From Parashewanella spongiae (GTDB taxonomy: Bacteria > Pseudomonadota > Gammaproteobacteria > Enterobacterales > Shewanellaceae), in NCBI RefSeq assembly GCF_004358345.1, contig NZ_CP037952.1:3348001-3412000 (forward strand): a stretch of DNA of 64,000 nucleotides, written 5' to 3'. Below are positions 55,629-64,000 of this stretch, piece after piece. Under the pieces are notes generated by a model that worked only from the letters and a program-made list of their open reading frames with translations, was not told the origin of the DNA and searched no databases. The first letter of the stretch is position 1; each line of letters opens with the position of its first letter. The position numbers were made by a program, and so were the translations under genes.

Positions 55629-58562
55629 TTAGAGTGCATAATTAAAGCCCATGTAGAACTCACGGCCAAAGTATTGAATAGTTCCTGTGTTGGCTTGCTT
55701 GCCAAAGTAACTTTTCGTCGGCTCATCTGTGAAGTTATTGACTTGGAACAGCACGCTAAAATCATCGTTAAAGGCGTATGAAGCTTGATAATCTAATACC
55801 AATTCATCATCAAAGTTCACAACTTGATTATCTAAAGCCACTTGTTCTGAAACAAACTCATCTCGGTAACGAACATTCATACGAGTTTCAAAACCTTCGT
55901 AACCATAAAAGAAAGTTGCACTGGCAACCTGCTTTGACAGTCCAGGTAAGCTTTGTTTTACAGACTCACCACCTAGATTTGTTAAACGGCTAACTTCACT
56001 TTCGGTATATGAGTAGCTCAAGTTGAAGCCAAGTCCTGACCATGCATCTGGTAACCAGTCGAAAACATGTGAATAGGCAAGCTCAATACCGCGAATATAT
56101 CCGCCTTCTGCATTATTAACAGCTGTGGTGTATGTGCCATTTACCGTTTCGATCTGCTCTCCAGAAAGTGGATCAATAATGAAATCAGGAACATTGAATC
56201 CGTTTCCTTTAAAGTCGAACTCTGGAATTGGTACTGTTTGTATGAATGATTTAATATCTTTATAAAATAGCGCAGCTACGTAGCTGGTATTTTCCGAGTA
56301 AGACTCAAAAGACAAATCATACTGGTTTGCATAGAATGGTTTTAAGAATGGGTTATTATTACTCGAACCCGTAATTCTACCATCGTTATCCGCTTGGGCA
56401 CTGATATCACCAGCTAATCGACTAATCGGTGAACGAGACATTACTTTTGCTGCAGCAAAGCGAATATATTGACCATCTTCATCAATATTAAAGCTTAAAT
56501 TCAGCGATGGAAGGTAATCAGTGTATTCGATACCTTTCAATGTTGGAGCATATTGATTGTTAACAATACCTTGCTCATCAACTATGTATTGAGCGCCTAA
56601 CTCTGGGTTATCACCAACAAACTCAAGAATGGTTGCTTTTTGATCTGTATCTACAGCACGAATGCCAATGTTACCCGATACAGGAATAGAGGCGATTTCC
56701 GCATCGATATTAACCATTGCGTAGGCTGACAATACTTTCTCGAACACGTCACCACTTTGAAGCACTGTCCATGAATAATTTGTTGTATATCCTTTAGGAT
56801 CAATTACTCCCCCAGCATTTCCCCAAGTTTGTACTGGTTGTGGTATACCTGCTGGGAACCATGCATTTAAAGCTTGATTAACATCGATAGCTAAATAAGA
56901 TGGGAAATAACTGAAATCGCCTTCCCAGTCAACAACATCGACCATATCTTCAGTTAAACGTAACGGCGGTTCTTTTTTAGAGAAAGCGCCATCATTACCG
57001 TATTCGAAAACGGCACGATCTTTTGAATAATGACGATCTGAGTATCTAACACCAAATTGAACTGAAGAAAAGATTTCACTATCAAGGCTGTAATCAAAAT
57101 CTAATCGATATGCAGTAATACTGTCATCATTTAAAAACGGATAGATACCGTATTTGCTCACTACAACTCTATTTATATCTGAAAATGCGTCAGCCTGATT
57201 AAACCCAACATCAGGTAAATCCAATCCATTTAGTTGATAGTTAATTGATACATTTTCATCAAAAATAGGTGTTTCGGCATTAGCATCAACAGCTACGTTT
57301 GACCATAACAGACCATTACGGAAGTTACTTTTTGAACCCGAGTATGAAACATCAAAATCAACAGCAAGATCATCTGTTACTTGCCAAGCAGCATTCACAC
57401 CAAAGCTATTAACTTCATCTGTATCACGGTTATTATCATTTACAATTTCGACACGTGTATAGCTATTAGATGTACGGTTAACATTACCACCAGTAACAAC
57501 ATTTCCATCTAAATTTGCGTTGTTCCATGCGGCATTTGGCCCGCCAAACTTAACTCGCATTCCTCTTGCGAAAGCATCTTTGTCAAAACGTGATACAAAT
57601 GCATCAGCTTTAAAATTGAAGCTTTCAACAGGTGCCCATTCGATGGTAGCCATGTATGCATTACGAGTTTCAACGCCACCTACGTGTTGAAGCTCGAAAC
57701 CTTCACTAATATATTCATTAGCAGGGTTACTTTCTGGGCCATTTGTGTCATCAGCAAGGTGATCGACATCAGTACTATCATTGACTGCAAAGCCAATAAA
57801 CTGAGTGGCAACACTAGGTTGTTGAAGCCTTGCATAACCCACTGCTACGCCGACAGTTTCATCTAGATACTTATCTAAATATGAAACGGTGAATCTATGA
57901 CCATAATCTTGAGAACCATATACTTCACCCGCGCGATCATTATGCATGCCTCGCAGATTCACTTTAAACTTTTTAGCATCATCTGCATCTAAGGGGCTAA
58001 TAGTTTCTAGCTCGACGGTACCGGCGATACCGCCTTCAATTAATGAAGCTTTAGATGATTTATATACCGCAGCAGAGTTAATTAGCTCAGATGGATATTG
58101 ATCGAATTGAATAGACCGTTCACCATTGGTTGAAACTTGTTCGCGTCCGTTAAGTGTTGACGCCACAAAGCCGCCCGACATACCACGGATATTGATCTCT
58201 GCAGCTTGTCCACTAGTACGAACAGCTGAAATACCCGGAAGTCGAGTTAAAGCATCAGCCATTGACACGTCAGGCAATGAACCTAAATCATCCGCTGACA
58301 ACTGTTCAGAAACAGTATCGGCGAAACGTTTTGCATTTAGTGAGTCAATCAAACTACGGCGAAAACCCGTAATCTGAATTCGTTCAATTTTTTCTTCTTT
58401 TACATCACTACTAGGCTGTCTCGAATTTTTTTCAGTGTTGACGACAGTCCCACTTCCAGTTTCATTTTCATCGGCAGCTTGAGCGAGTGGTGTGCAAAAA
58501 AAGTAACTCAACCCCGCAGTAGCCAGTGCGATTGTCAATACACTTGGTTTAAAGTTAATCAT
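55629..58562 (-). CDS. TonB-dependent receptor, probable maltodextrin type
   Basis: Outer-membrane receptor likely importing maltodextrins. The 977-residue protein has a signal peptide (MINFKPSVLTIALATAGLSY, ending LAQA) and a TonB-box-like EEKIERIQITGFRRSL. The plug has LTRLPGISAVRTSGQAAEIN, IRGMSGGFVASTLNGR and LIEGGIAGTVELET, and a long barrel ends in an aromatic strand, FYMGFNYAL. This is the large type seen in alteromonad polysaccharide loci. The pullulanase gene follows. A TACGTA palindrome lies 110 bp upstream of the start and favours LacI control. Confidence 0.9.
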   Translation of the reverse strand: MINFKPSVLTIALATAGLSYFFCTPLAQAADENETGSGTVVNTEKNSRQPSSDVKEEKIERIQITGFRRSLIDSLNAKRFADTVSEQLSADDLGSLPDVSMADALTRLPGISAVRTSGQAAEINIRGMSGGFVASTLNGREQVSTNGERSIQFDQYPSELINSAAVYKSSKASLIEGGIAGTVELETISPLDADDAKKFKVNLRGMHNDRAGEVYGSQDYGHRFTVSYLDKYLDETVGVAVGYARLQQPSVATQFIGFAVNDSTDVDHLADDTNGPESNPANEYISEGFELQHVGGVETRNAYMATIEWAPVESFNFKADAFVSRFDKDAFARGMRVKFGGPNAAWNNANLDGNVVTGGNVNRTSNSYTRVEIVNDNNRDTDEVNSFGVNAAWQVTDDLAVDFDVSYSGSKSNFRNGLLWSNVAVDANAETPIFDENVSINYQLNGLDLPDVGFNQADAFSDINRVVVSKYGIYPFLNDDSITAYRLDFDYSLDSEIFSSVQFGVRYSDRHYSKDRAVFEYGNDGAFSKKEPPLRLTEDMVDVVDWEGDFSYFPSYLAIDVNQALNAWFPAGIPQPVQTWGNAGGVIDPKGYTTNYSWTVLQSGDVFEKVLSAYAMVNIDAEIASIPVSGNIGIRAVDTDQKATILEFVGDNPELGAQYIVDEQGIVNNQYAPTLKGIEYTDYLPSLNLSFNIDEDGQYIRFAAAKVMSRSPISRLAGDISAQADNDGRITGSSNNNPFLKPFYANQYDLSFESYSENTSYVAALFYKDIKSFIQTVPIPEFDFKGNGFNVPDFIIDPLSGEQIETVNGTYTTAVNNAEGGYIRGIELAYSHVFDWLPDAWSGLGFNLSYSYTESEVSRLTNLGGESVKQSLPGLSKQVASATFFYGYEGFETRMNVRYRDEFVSEQVALDNQVVNFDDELVLDYQASYAFNDDFSVLFQVNNFTDEPTKSYFGKQANTGTIQYFGREFYMGFNYAL

Positions 58563-58671
58563 TCATTTTCCTTGGCCAAATCTGGCTGTTGGTACAACCT
58601 TTGTTATAAATTTGTTTAATCAGGCGCTTGCCGCGACATACTATCTCTTGAATATTTGCAACAACAACTTG

Positions 58672-58687
58672 CTGCATACGTATTCAA
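58672..58687. promoter_or_regulatory. candidate LacI/MalR operator upstream of the TonB receptor
   Basis: CTGCATACGTATTCAA, centred on TACGTA, 110 bp before the receptor start. The right half TACGTATTCA is identical to the 42759 site. Confidence 0.65.
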
Positions 58688-59036
58688 CATATAGCTATCA
58701 AGTTTCTACCGACATTGAGAATTGTAAAAACAGATAGAAATCATCCGTTAAAAAACATAACACACTGAAATTTAATGAAATAAATTAAATCATCAGTTAG
58801 AAGCTATCGATTTTTTTATTGATTGGCACTTCGTATTATCCATATTTTTCTTCGTTTATTTAGAATATTTGTTACCGTTTTTTTACTAATTAATTTCTTT
58901 TTTCAACGAAAATTACTAAATCGTTACTTTTTTTCACACGAAAAATTTAGTAGTGCTTTTCGATCCATTTTTTAAGCAAAACCACAGCAAAATAAGTGTT
59001 AAACCCGCAATAAAATACATTTATGTAATTTTATTA

Positions 59037-59052
59037 CTGAATTCGTATGCAT
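59037..59052. promoter_or_regulatory. candidate LacI/MalR operator upstream of the GH13 alpha-glucosidase
   Basis: CTGAATTCGTATGCAT, the reverse-oriented form of the same palindrome with one core mismatch, 119 bp before the start codon. Confidence 0.55.
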
Positions 59053-59170
59053 CATGACTGACGTCATTAGTTTGTTTATTATCAGCAGCATTCACTGTGT
59101 TTCCTTTATTTAAGTAATTACCCAAAACACAGCTACACAACGATTAAACAATAATAATTGAGCATTAAGC

Positions 59171-60787
59171 ATGACAAATACTGAAATCAAGTGGTGGCAA
59201 GGTGCCATGATTTATCAAGTGTACCCACGTAGCTTTGCTGACAGTAACGCTGACGGTATTGGTGATTTACAAGGTATCACCAGTAAACTTGAGTACATTG
59301 CTGGACTAGGCGTTGATGCAATTTGGATTTCACCTTTCTTCAAATCACCCATGAAAGATTTTGGTTATGACATCAGCGATTATCGCGATATTGACCCTTT
59401 ATTTGGTAATATGGATGATTTTGATGAGCTGCTCGAAAAAGCGCATAATCTTGGTCTGAAAATCATGATCGATCAAGTCTTGAGCCACACGTCTAATGAA
59501 CATGTTTGGTTTAAAGAAAGTCGCCAGTCACGAGATAATGACAAATCTGATTGGTATGTATGGGCCGATGCCAACGAAGACGGCACACCGCCAAATAACT
59601 GGATTTCAATTTTTGGTGGCGTTGCATGGCAATGGGAACCTCGTCGTCAACAATATTACCTGCATAACTTCTTAAGTAGCCAGCCGGACTTGAATTTTCA
59701 TAATCCTGATGTTCAACAAGCCGTTCTTGATAATGTTGAGTTTTGGTTGAAAAAAGGTGTTGATGGCTTACGTCTAGATGCCATAAATTTTTGTTTCCAT
59801 GACAAACAGCTAAGAGACAACCCCGCAAAGCCTGTTGACAAACGACAAGGCCGAGGTTTTTCAGAAGATAACCCATACGCTTTCCAATATCACTATTTCA
59901 ATAATACTCAGCCCGAGAACTTATCTTTTTTAGAAAAATTAAGAAGCATGATGGACAAGTATCCAAATACTGCTGCTTTAGGTGAAATATCTTCTGAAAA
60001 TTCATTAGCAACCATGGCTGAATACACTGAAGAAGGCCGTATTCACATGGGTTACAGCTTTGAGCTTCTTACCGAAGACTATAGTGCTAAGTACATTCGA
60101 GAAACGGTACAAACTTTAGAAGCTAAAGTCACTGATGGTTGGCCATCATGGTCAGTAAGTAATCATGATGTGACACGTGTTGCAAGTCGTTGGGCTAATA
60201 GTGAGTCGAACCCTGAGCAATGTAAAATGATTACCGCCTTGGTCGCGAGCTTACGCGGCAGCATATGTTTCTATCAAGGCGAAGAGTTAGGTTTACCTGA
60301 ATCTCATATTCCTTTCGATCAGCTACAAGATCCTTATGGCATAACTTTTTGGCCAACATTCAAAGGTCGAGATGGTTGCCGTACTCCAATGCCGTGGAAT
60401 CACAAGGAAGCATTTGCAGGATTTGGGGAAAGCACACCGTGGTTACCTATCTCTGACGAACATAAAGCGCTTGCTGTTGATATACAAGATACTGATAACA
60501 GCTCGATACTCAATAGCTTTCGCTCTTTCATGGCTTGGCGTAAAACTCAATTACCTCTTATATGTGGGGATATTGAGTTCATCGAAACACCGGAGCCAAT
60601 ATTGATATTTAAGCGTCATTTAAATGGTGAGACTGTTATATGTGGATTCAACTTATCTGCAGAAACTGTGAAACTTGATGTCGAAATGCACCTTGCGCTA
60701 TTAACACATCCTTTTAAAAATGCTGCATCCTTAAATGAGAAAACAATTACTTTCCCACCTTACTCTGTTTATTTCGGTTCAGTTTAA
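59171..60787 (+). CDS. cytoplasmic GH13 alpha-glucosidase
   Basis: Cuts maltose and maltodextrins to glucose inside the cell. The 538-residue protein lacks a signal peptide and begins WWQGAMIYQVYPRSFADSN, DGIGDLQGI, typical of GH13 subfamily 23 / oligo-1,6-glucosidase-like enzymes. The catalytic set is Asp203 in GLRLDAINF, Glu272 in ALGEISSEN and Asp333 in SVSNHDVTR. QVLSHTS (102-108) is region I. The C-terminal beta domain ends TFPPYSVYFGS. It is transcribed alone, divergently from the receptor operon. Alpha-1,4 preference is inferred from the locus. Confidence 0.9.
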   Translation: MTNTEIKWWQGAMIYQVYPRSFADSNADGIGDLQGITSKLEYIAGLGVDAIWISPFFKSPMKDFGYDISDYRDIDPLFGNMDDFDELLEKAHNLGLKIMIDQVLSHTSNEHVWFKESRQSRDNDKSDWYVWADANEDGTPPNNWISIFGGVAWQWEPRRQQYYLHNFLSSQPDLNFHNPDVQQAVLDNVEFWLKKGVDGLRLDAINFCFHDKQLRDNPAKPVDKRQGRGFSEDNPYAFQYHYFNNTQPENLSFLEKLRSMMDKYPNTAALGEISSENSLATMAEYTEEGRIHMGYSFELLTEDYSAKYIRETVQTLEAKVTDGWPSWSVSNHDVTRVASRWANSESNPEQCKMITALVASLRGSICFYQGEELGLPESHIPFDQLQDPYGITFWPTFKGRDGCRTPMPWNHKEAFAGFGESTPWLPISDEHKALAVDIQDTDNSSILNSFRSFMAWRKTQLPLICGDIEFIETPEPILIFKRHLNGETVICGFNLSAETVKLDVEMHLALLTHPFKNAASLNEKTITFPPYSVYFGSV

Positions 60788-60804
60788 GATGTGAGCTATG
60801 AACA

Positions 60805-60849
60805 CCAATTAGCAATGGATTTAAATCGTTAATATCTGTTGCTAATTGG
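60805..60849. terminator. long-loop hairpin between convergent genes
   Basis: CCAATTAGCAA pairs perfectly with TTGCTAATTGG across a 23-base loop, 18 bp after the glucosidase stop. T-tracts are weak. Confidence 0.5.
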
Positions 60850-60864
60850 AATAATCTAAGAAGT

Positions 60865-61461
60865 TTATCGAAGATTAATTTCATACGAACTTCCCCTCAG
60901 AGTTTTTTGTTCCACTTTTTGATTGTCTAATGTCATTGAATTTCGATAATTATCCAACAAATATTTAATTTTTTCAGGAAGATACTCTCTAATACTCTCT
61001 GAGTTACTTATATCAACTTTCTTACGTTCCCTTTTTACGTCATTTTTCTGGTCACTAGTTTGCTGGCCGCCGAAACAAACACAGCACGAACGAAAAAATG
61101 TACAGTGTTTAGCTGATCGATGTTGTTCATCTTTAGACACAGAGTAAGTATCGCCAATTTTTTCATTTAACTGAATGGGTTTTGACAAATCAGCCTGTTT
61201 GTTTCTTACGTGAAACTTGGCGCAGTGATTCACAACACCGATTCTTTTTATTTCTACTACATATTTTATTGATTCCGAAATCCTTGTTGTCGGATTTTTT
61301 ACCTCTACTGAAAACTCTACGTCTTTCCAAAATTCCGAAGATTCTGTACGAATATTAATAATGTCATTTGACTTAATATATGGATATGGATCTCTGCCGC
61401 TATTTTCACTTGTCAGCCAGACAATAGGGATCAGTTGACTATCTGCGGAAGCTGTTGCCAT
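60865..61461 (-). CDS. hypothetical protein, 198 aa, with a Cys cluster
   Basis: Not recognised. There is no signal peptide or membrane segment. Residues 25-85 look like a beta-sandwich (EFWKDVEFSVEVKNPT, YVVEIKRIGVVNHCAKFHVR). A cluster HCTFFRSCCVCFGG at about residues 118-131 could bind metal. The C-terminal 65 residues are charged and helical. AGGTGAG lies just upstream of the ATG. A perfect TTTCCTA/TAGGAAA inverted repeat at 61476-61497 sits just upstream and may be an operator. It is a single gene, convergent with the glucosidase. Confidence 0.6.
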   Translation of the reverse strand: MATASADSQLIPIVWLTSENSGRDPYPYIKSNDIINIRTESSEFWKDVEFSVEVKNPTTRISESIKYVVEIKRIGVVNHCAKFHVRNKQADLSKPIQLNEKIGDTYSVSKDEQHRSAKHCTFFRSCCVCFGGQQTSDQKNDVKRERKKVDISNSESIREYLPEKIKYLLDNYRNSMTLDNQKVEQKTLRGSSYEINLR

Positions 61462-61708
61462 TTACTCACCTAATGTTTCCTAGTGCAGCATAGGAAATCA
61501 CTTTCATATTTGTTAAATTTTTCGATTGTCTTGCCATACGCTTGATCGAGTTTATGTCAAATAATGCATTTTAACTTTCTTATTCTAGAAATCAGACAGG
61601 TGCATGACAGTTTCGTTTTTCACTTGTGACAATCTTGTTATAAATAAAGGATAAAGCAGTGAACTCTCCCTGTCAGACTCATCATTAATTACTGACACGG
61701 AGATCAAC

Positions 61709-62413
61709 ATGAAATTGTCCAACCTATGCAAATCAATCGCTTTAACTGGTTTAATTGCATTACCAGTAACTGCAGCAGACCTAGAAGTTAAAGTTATCAA
61801 CTTAACACATGGTAACCACTTCACTCCTGTTTTAGCTGCTGCGCACGATTCTGAATTACACTTATTTCAAGCTGGTACAAAGGCATCAGAAGCTTTACAA
61901 AAAATGGCTGAAGGTGGTGCTGTTGGCGATTTAGATACTTTAGCAACGGCTGCTGGTGCTGTTGTTGTCGCAAACCCATTTGAAGGTCTTCTTGCTCCAA
62001 GCACGGCTTCAGCAAAATTCGAACTGGACTCTGGTGAAATGACGCACCTTTCGCTAGTAGCAATGATCCTTCCAACCAATGATGCGTTTATTGGTCTTGA
62101 TGCTTGGAAAATTCCAACGGAAGCTGGCACTTACACGATAAACCTCAACGCTTATGATGCAGGAACTGAGGCCAATAATGAATTGGTAGTCGAAGGAAGT
62201 GGCGCTCTAGGTGTATTGGGGATCCCTGTAGCTCCAGGTGGCGATGCCGGAACTGGCGGCACAGGTCTTACAGATGACTCAACCAATGAAAATGTTCATA
62301 TTCACCCTGGTGTATTAGGTGATACCGATTTAAGTGGCGGAAAAAGCGATCTAGATAGTCGTAATCATCGCTGGTTAAACCCTGTTGCTCGCGTTGTTGT
62401 TACTGTTAAATAA
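61709..62413 (+). CDS. secreted spondin-domain protein
   Basis: A 234-residue exported protein with signal peptide MKLSNLCKSIALTGLIALPV, TAA. The rest is one spondin_N-type beta domain: LEVKVINLTHGNHFTPVLAAAHD, FQAGTKASEALQKMAEGG, then TNDAFIGLDAW, NAYDAGTEANNE and NVHIHPGV. Bacterial members are poorly characterised, while in eukaryotes the domain is a metal-binding extracellular module. ACACGGAGAT precedes the ATG with a GGAG ribosome site. It lies 16 bp before a paralogous lipoprotein, so the two form an operon. Confidence 0.85.
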   Translation: MKLSNLCKSIALTGLIALPVTAADLEVKVINLTHGNHFTPVLAAAHDSELHLFQAGTKASEALQKMAEGGAVGDLDTLATAAGAVVVANPFEGLLAPSTASAKFELDSGEMTHLSLVAMILPTNDAFIGLDAWKIPTEAGTYTINLNAYDAGTEANNELVVEGSGALGVLGIPVAPGGDAGTGGTGLTDDSTNENVHIHPGVLGDTDLSGGKSDLDSRNHRWLNPVARVVVTVK

Positions 62414-62429
62414 CAAAGGGAGATAACAA

Positions 62430-63158
62430 ATGAATCGACTCAATTTTAAAAAGTCAGCCATTGTTCTCGGGATGTGTAGTCTAGCAGTACTTGGCGGTTG
62501 TTCAGACAATGACAGTTTGCCACCAGTAGAGACTACTCCGACACCTCCAGCAGTAGTTACTCAAGATTACACGGTAACGGTGACTAATTTAACTCCTAGT
62601 CAACCTCTATCTCCTATAGCAGTAGTTGCTCATAATGCTGATAACCCAATATTTTCAGCTGGAACTGAAGCATCAGTAGCATTAGAAAACCTTGCTGAAG
62701 CTGGTGATAATTCAGATCTAGAGTCAGAAGACGGCGTTTCTCAGCTCGTTAGTGGCGCAGGCATACTAGCAGCTGGTTCATCAGAATCTTTGACTGTCAC
62801 ATTTAACCAAGATGAAATAGAGAACTTATCTATTTTGACTATGTTGGTTAATACCAATGATGCATTTACAGGCGTCAGCAACTTTGACCCATCTTCTTTA
62901 GAAGTTGGCGACAAGATGACTTTTAGAGCCAATGTATATGACTCTGGAACTGAAGCAAATAGCGAAGCTAAAGGCACGATTCCAGGGCCGGCCGATAGTG
63001 GTGAAGGCTTTAACCCAAGTCGTGAAGGTGACGTGAATAAGGTACATATTCATCCAGGTGTAATTACACAAGACGATGGATTAGCAGATTCTGTGTTAAA
63101 AGCATCAGATCGCTTTGATAATCCTGCAATGAAAGTTGTTATTGAACGTACAAAGTAA
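62430..63158 (+). CDS. spondin-domain lipoprotein
   Basis: A 242-residue paralogue of the preceding protein. The signal peptide ends in lipobox LAVLGGC (Cys24), then a Pro/Thr linker (LPPVETTPTPPAVVTQ). The spondin domain is YTVTVTNLTPSQPLSPIAVV, FSAGTEASVALENLAEAGD, TNDAFTGVSNF, NVYDSGTEANSE and KVHIHPGV. It shares the same blocks as its neighbour at moderate identity, so an old duplication is likely. Ser follows the lipidated Cys, which predicts outer-membrane anchoring. AAGGGAG is the ribosome site. A response regulator gene follows. Confidence 0.85.
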   Translation: MNRLNFKKSAIVLGMCSLAVLGGCSDNDSLPPVETTPTPPAVVTQDYTVTVTNLTPSQPLSPIAVVAHNADNPIFSAGTEASVALENLAEAGDNSDLESEDGVSQLVSGAGILAAGSSESLTVTFNQDEIENLSILTMLVNTNDAFTGVSNFDPSSLEVGDKMTFRANVYDSGTEANSEAKGTIPGPADSGEGFNPSREGDVNKVHIHPGVITQDDGLADSVLKASDRFDNPAMKVVIERTK

Positions 63159-63279
63159 TTTTTGGAAGGCATCACTTTCTAAAAATTAGATGAGTGATGT
63201 CTTAAATTTCGACCTAACCGAAATTGTTTAAGCTAATGTCAGGTCTCTTGATTAATATGATCATCAGAGGCGCTAAAAA

Positions 63280-64000
63280 ATGAATGGAAATCACACGTTT
63301 TCTCAGCCACAAAAAAACGCACAAATTTTATTAGTAGAAGATGAAGAAGATCTTGCTACTCTGATAAAGCTCAATTTGAATGTATTAAAGCTCGATGTCA
63401 CTCATTGCTCAACCCTCACTGAGGCTCACCACCACATTAACGATAACAATTATGATTTGATCCTCATGGATCGCATGTTACCGGATGGTGATGGGCTTAC
63501 TCTATGTTTACTGCTTGAAGAACAGAATGTTGACGTCCCAATTATGATGCTCACAGCAAAAGATACTGAAGCTGATGTAGTATTGGGTTTAGAGTCTGGT
63601 GCCGATGACTACTTAATTAAACCATTTAGCGTATTAGAGCTTAGAGCCCGAGTTAAAGCCCTCTTACGCCGCTCGAATAAGCACGCAAGTCAGTCTCAAA
63701 AATCGAATAAAATCAATTTCAATGAAATGATTATTAATACTGATACCAGACAAGTCTTAGCTGGAGATGATTCTATTGAATTGACAGCCACTGAGTTTGA
63801 TCTATTGCATTATCTAGCGAAACACCCGCAACAAGTATTTAGCCGAATTCAGTTATTAGAAGCTGTTTGGGGCTATAGCTATTCTGGGTATGAGCATACG
63901 GTTAATAGTCATATTAACCGCTTACGATCAAAACTTGCCCATAGATTTGATGCTGATGAAGTCGTAAAAACGGTTTGGGGTGTTGGATATAAATTCTCCC
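63280..64000 (+). CDS. OmpR/PhoB-type response regulator (3' end beyond window)
   Basis: Two-component regulator. The ATG at 63280 has AGAGG 9 bp upstream. The receiver domain starts QILLVEDEEDLATLI, with phospho-acceptor Asp in LILMDRMLPDGDG, the switch Thr in MMLTAKD and Lys in YLIKPFS. A winged-helix output domain follows (ELTATEFDLLHYLAKHPQQV, VNSHINRLRSKL, VWGVGYKF). 240 codons are visible with no stop, so only the last few residues are missing. A sensor kinase is probably next. The link to the spondin pair is positional only. Confidence 0.92.
   Translation, partial: MNGNHTFSQPQKNAQILLVEDEEDLATLIKLNLNVLKLDVTHCSTLTEAHHHINDNNYDLILMDRMLPDGDGLTLCLLLEEQNVDVPIMMLTAKDTEADVVLGLESGADDYLIKPFSVLELRARVKALLRRSNKHASQSQKSNKINFNEMIINTDTRQVLAGDDSIELTATEFDLLHYLAKHPQQVFSRIQLLEAVWGYSYSGYEHTVNSHINRLRSKLAHRFDADEVVKTVWGVGYKFS

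Larger units (their letters stand above)
58563..59170. promoter_or_regulatory. divergent promoter region of receptor and cytoplasmic glucosidase
   Basis: About 600 bp with no gene. It separates the minus-strand receptor-pullulanase operon from the plus-strand alpha-glucosidase. It holds two LacI-type palindromes, one near each gene, and several AT-rich tracts (58800-58960). There are no repeats here, unlike most other gaps in the window. Confidence 0.7.

Overview
The window looks like chromosome of a marine gammaproteobacterium of the order Alteromonadales (Colwellia/Thalassotalea/Psychrosphaera type). The reasons are an AT-rich base composition, the seqA-pgm pair with ybfF/ybfE/fldA, an EarP plus Arg32-type EF-P pair, the yceD-rpmF-plsX-fabHDG-acpP-fabF cluster next to maf, rluC and rne, many TonB-dependent receptors and a LacI-controlled maltodextrin locus. 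The genus is an inference. No tRNA, rRNA, CRISPR array or prophage was seen.

Layout. 1-2.8 kb: an FGGY sugar kinase cut by the window edge, then a gene-poor stretch with a small transposable element, and an acyl-CoA thioesterase. 2.9-9.5 kb: pgm and seqA (minus), then divergently ybfF, a DUF2788 gene, ybfE, fldA, earP and efp. 9.9-23.6 kb: an orphan gene, the fatty-acid cluster on the minus strand, maf, rluC and the large rne. 23.7-31.1 kb: a SulP anion transporter, a group II intron with its maturase, an MsrB-MsrA fusion, a 2OG-Fe(II) oxygenase and a YlqF-like GTPase. 31.2-37.5 kb: a 1,000-residue secreted Cys-repeat protein, a peptidase/zinc-ribbon/YeaC operon and a methyltransferase. 38-60.8 kb: a starch/maltodextrin utilisation locus, interrupted by a Cys-rich leader protein and a His-rich metal-type TonB receptor. 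60.9-64 kb: an orphan gene, two spondin-domain secreted proteins and the start of an OmpR-type response regulator.

The maltodextrin locus reads as one pathway. A TonB receptor brings oligosaccharides across the outer membrane. A pullulanase lipoprotein and an alpha-amylase lipoprotein debranch and cut outside or in the periplasm. A GH31 alpha-glucosidase and a GH13 enzyme work in the periplasm, an SLC45/MalT-like MFS carrier crosses the inner membrane, and a cytoplasmic GH13 alpha-glucosidase finishes. A LacI-family protein is the likely regulator, and three TACGTA-centred palindromes sit upstream of the carrier, the receptor and the cytoplasmic glucosidase.

The most unusual content is between the genes. 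At least four families of short non-autonomous elements fill the intergenic spaces: (1) a CCTA...TAGG family with 5-bp target duplications, (2) a 17-18-bp terminal-repeat family at TA sites, (3) an ATACCAATTACAG family with 20-bp terminal repeats, and (4) a 163-165-bp repeat, here RPT-C. They are nested in each other at 45.8-46.7 kb, where the insertion arithmetic closes exactly. One hairpin cassette with core CGACAGTTTTGTATGTCG occurs nine times inside all four families. Individual elements appear to supply the earP ribosome-binding site, the msrBA stop codon and the tail of a small membrane protein, and two of them bracket the lacI gene.
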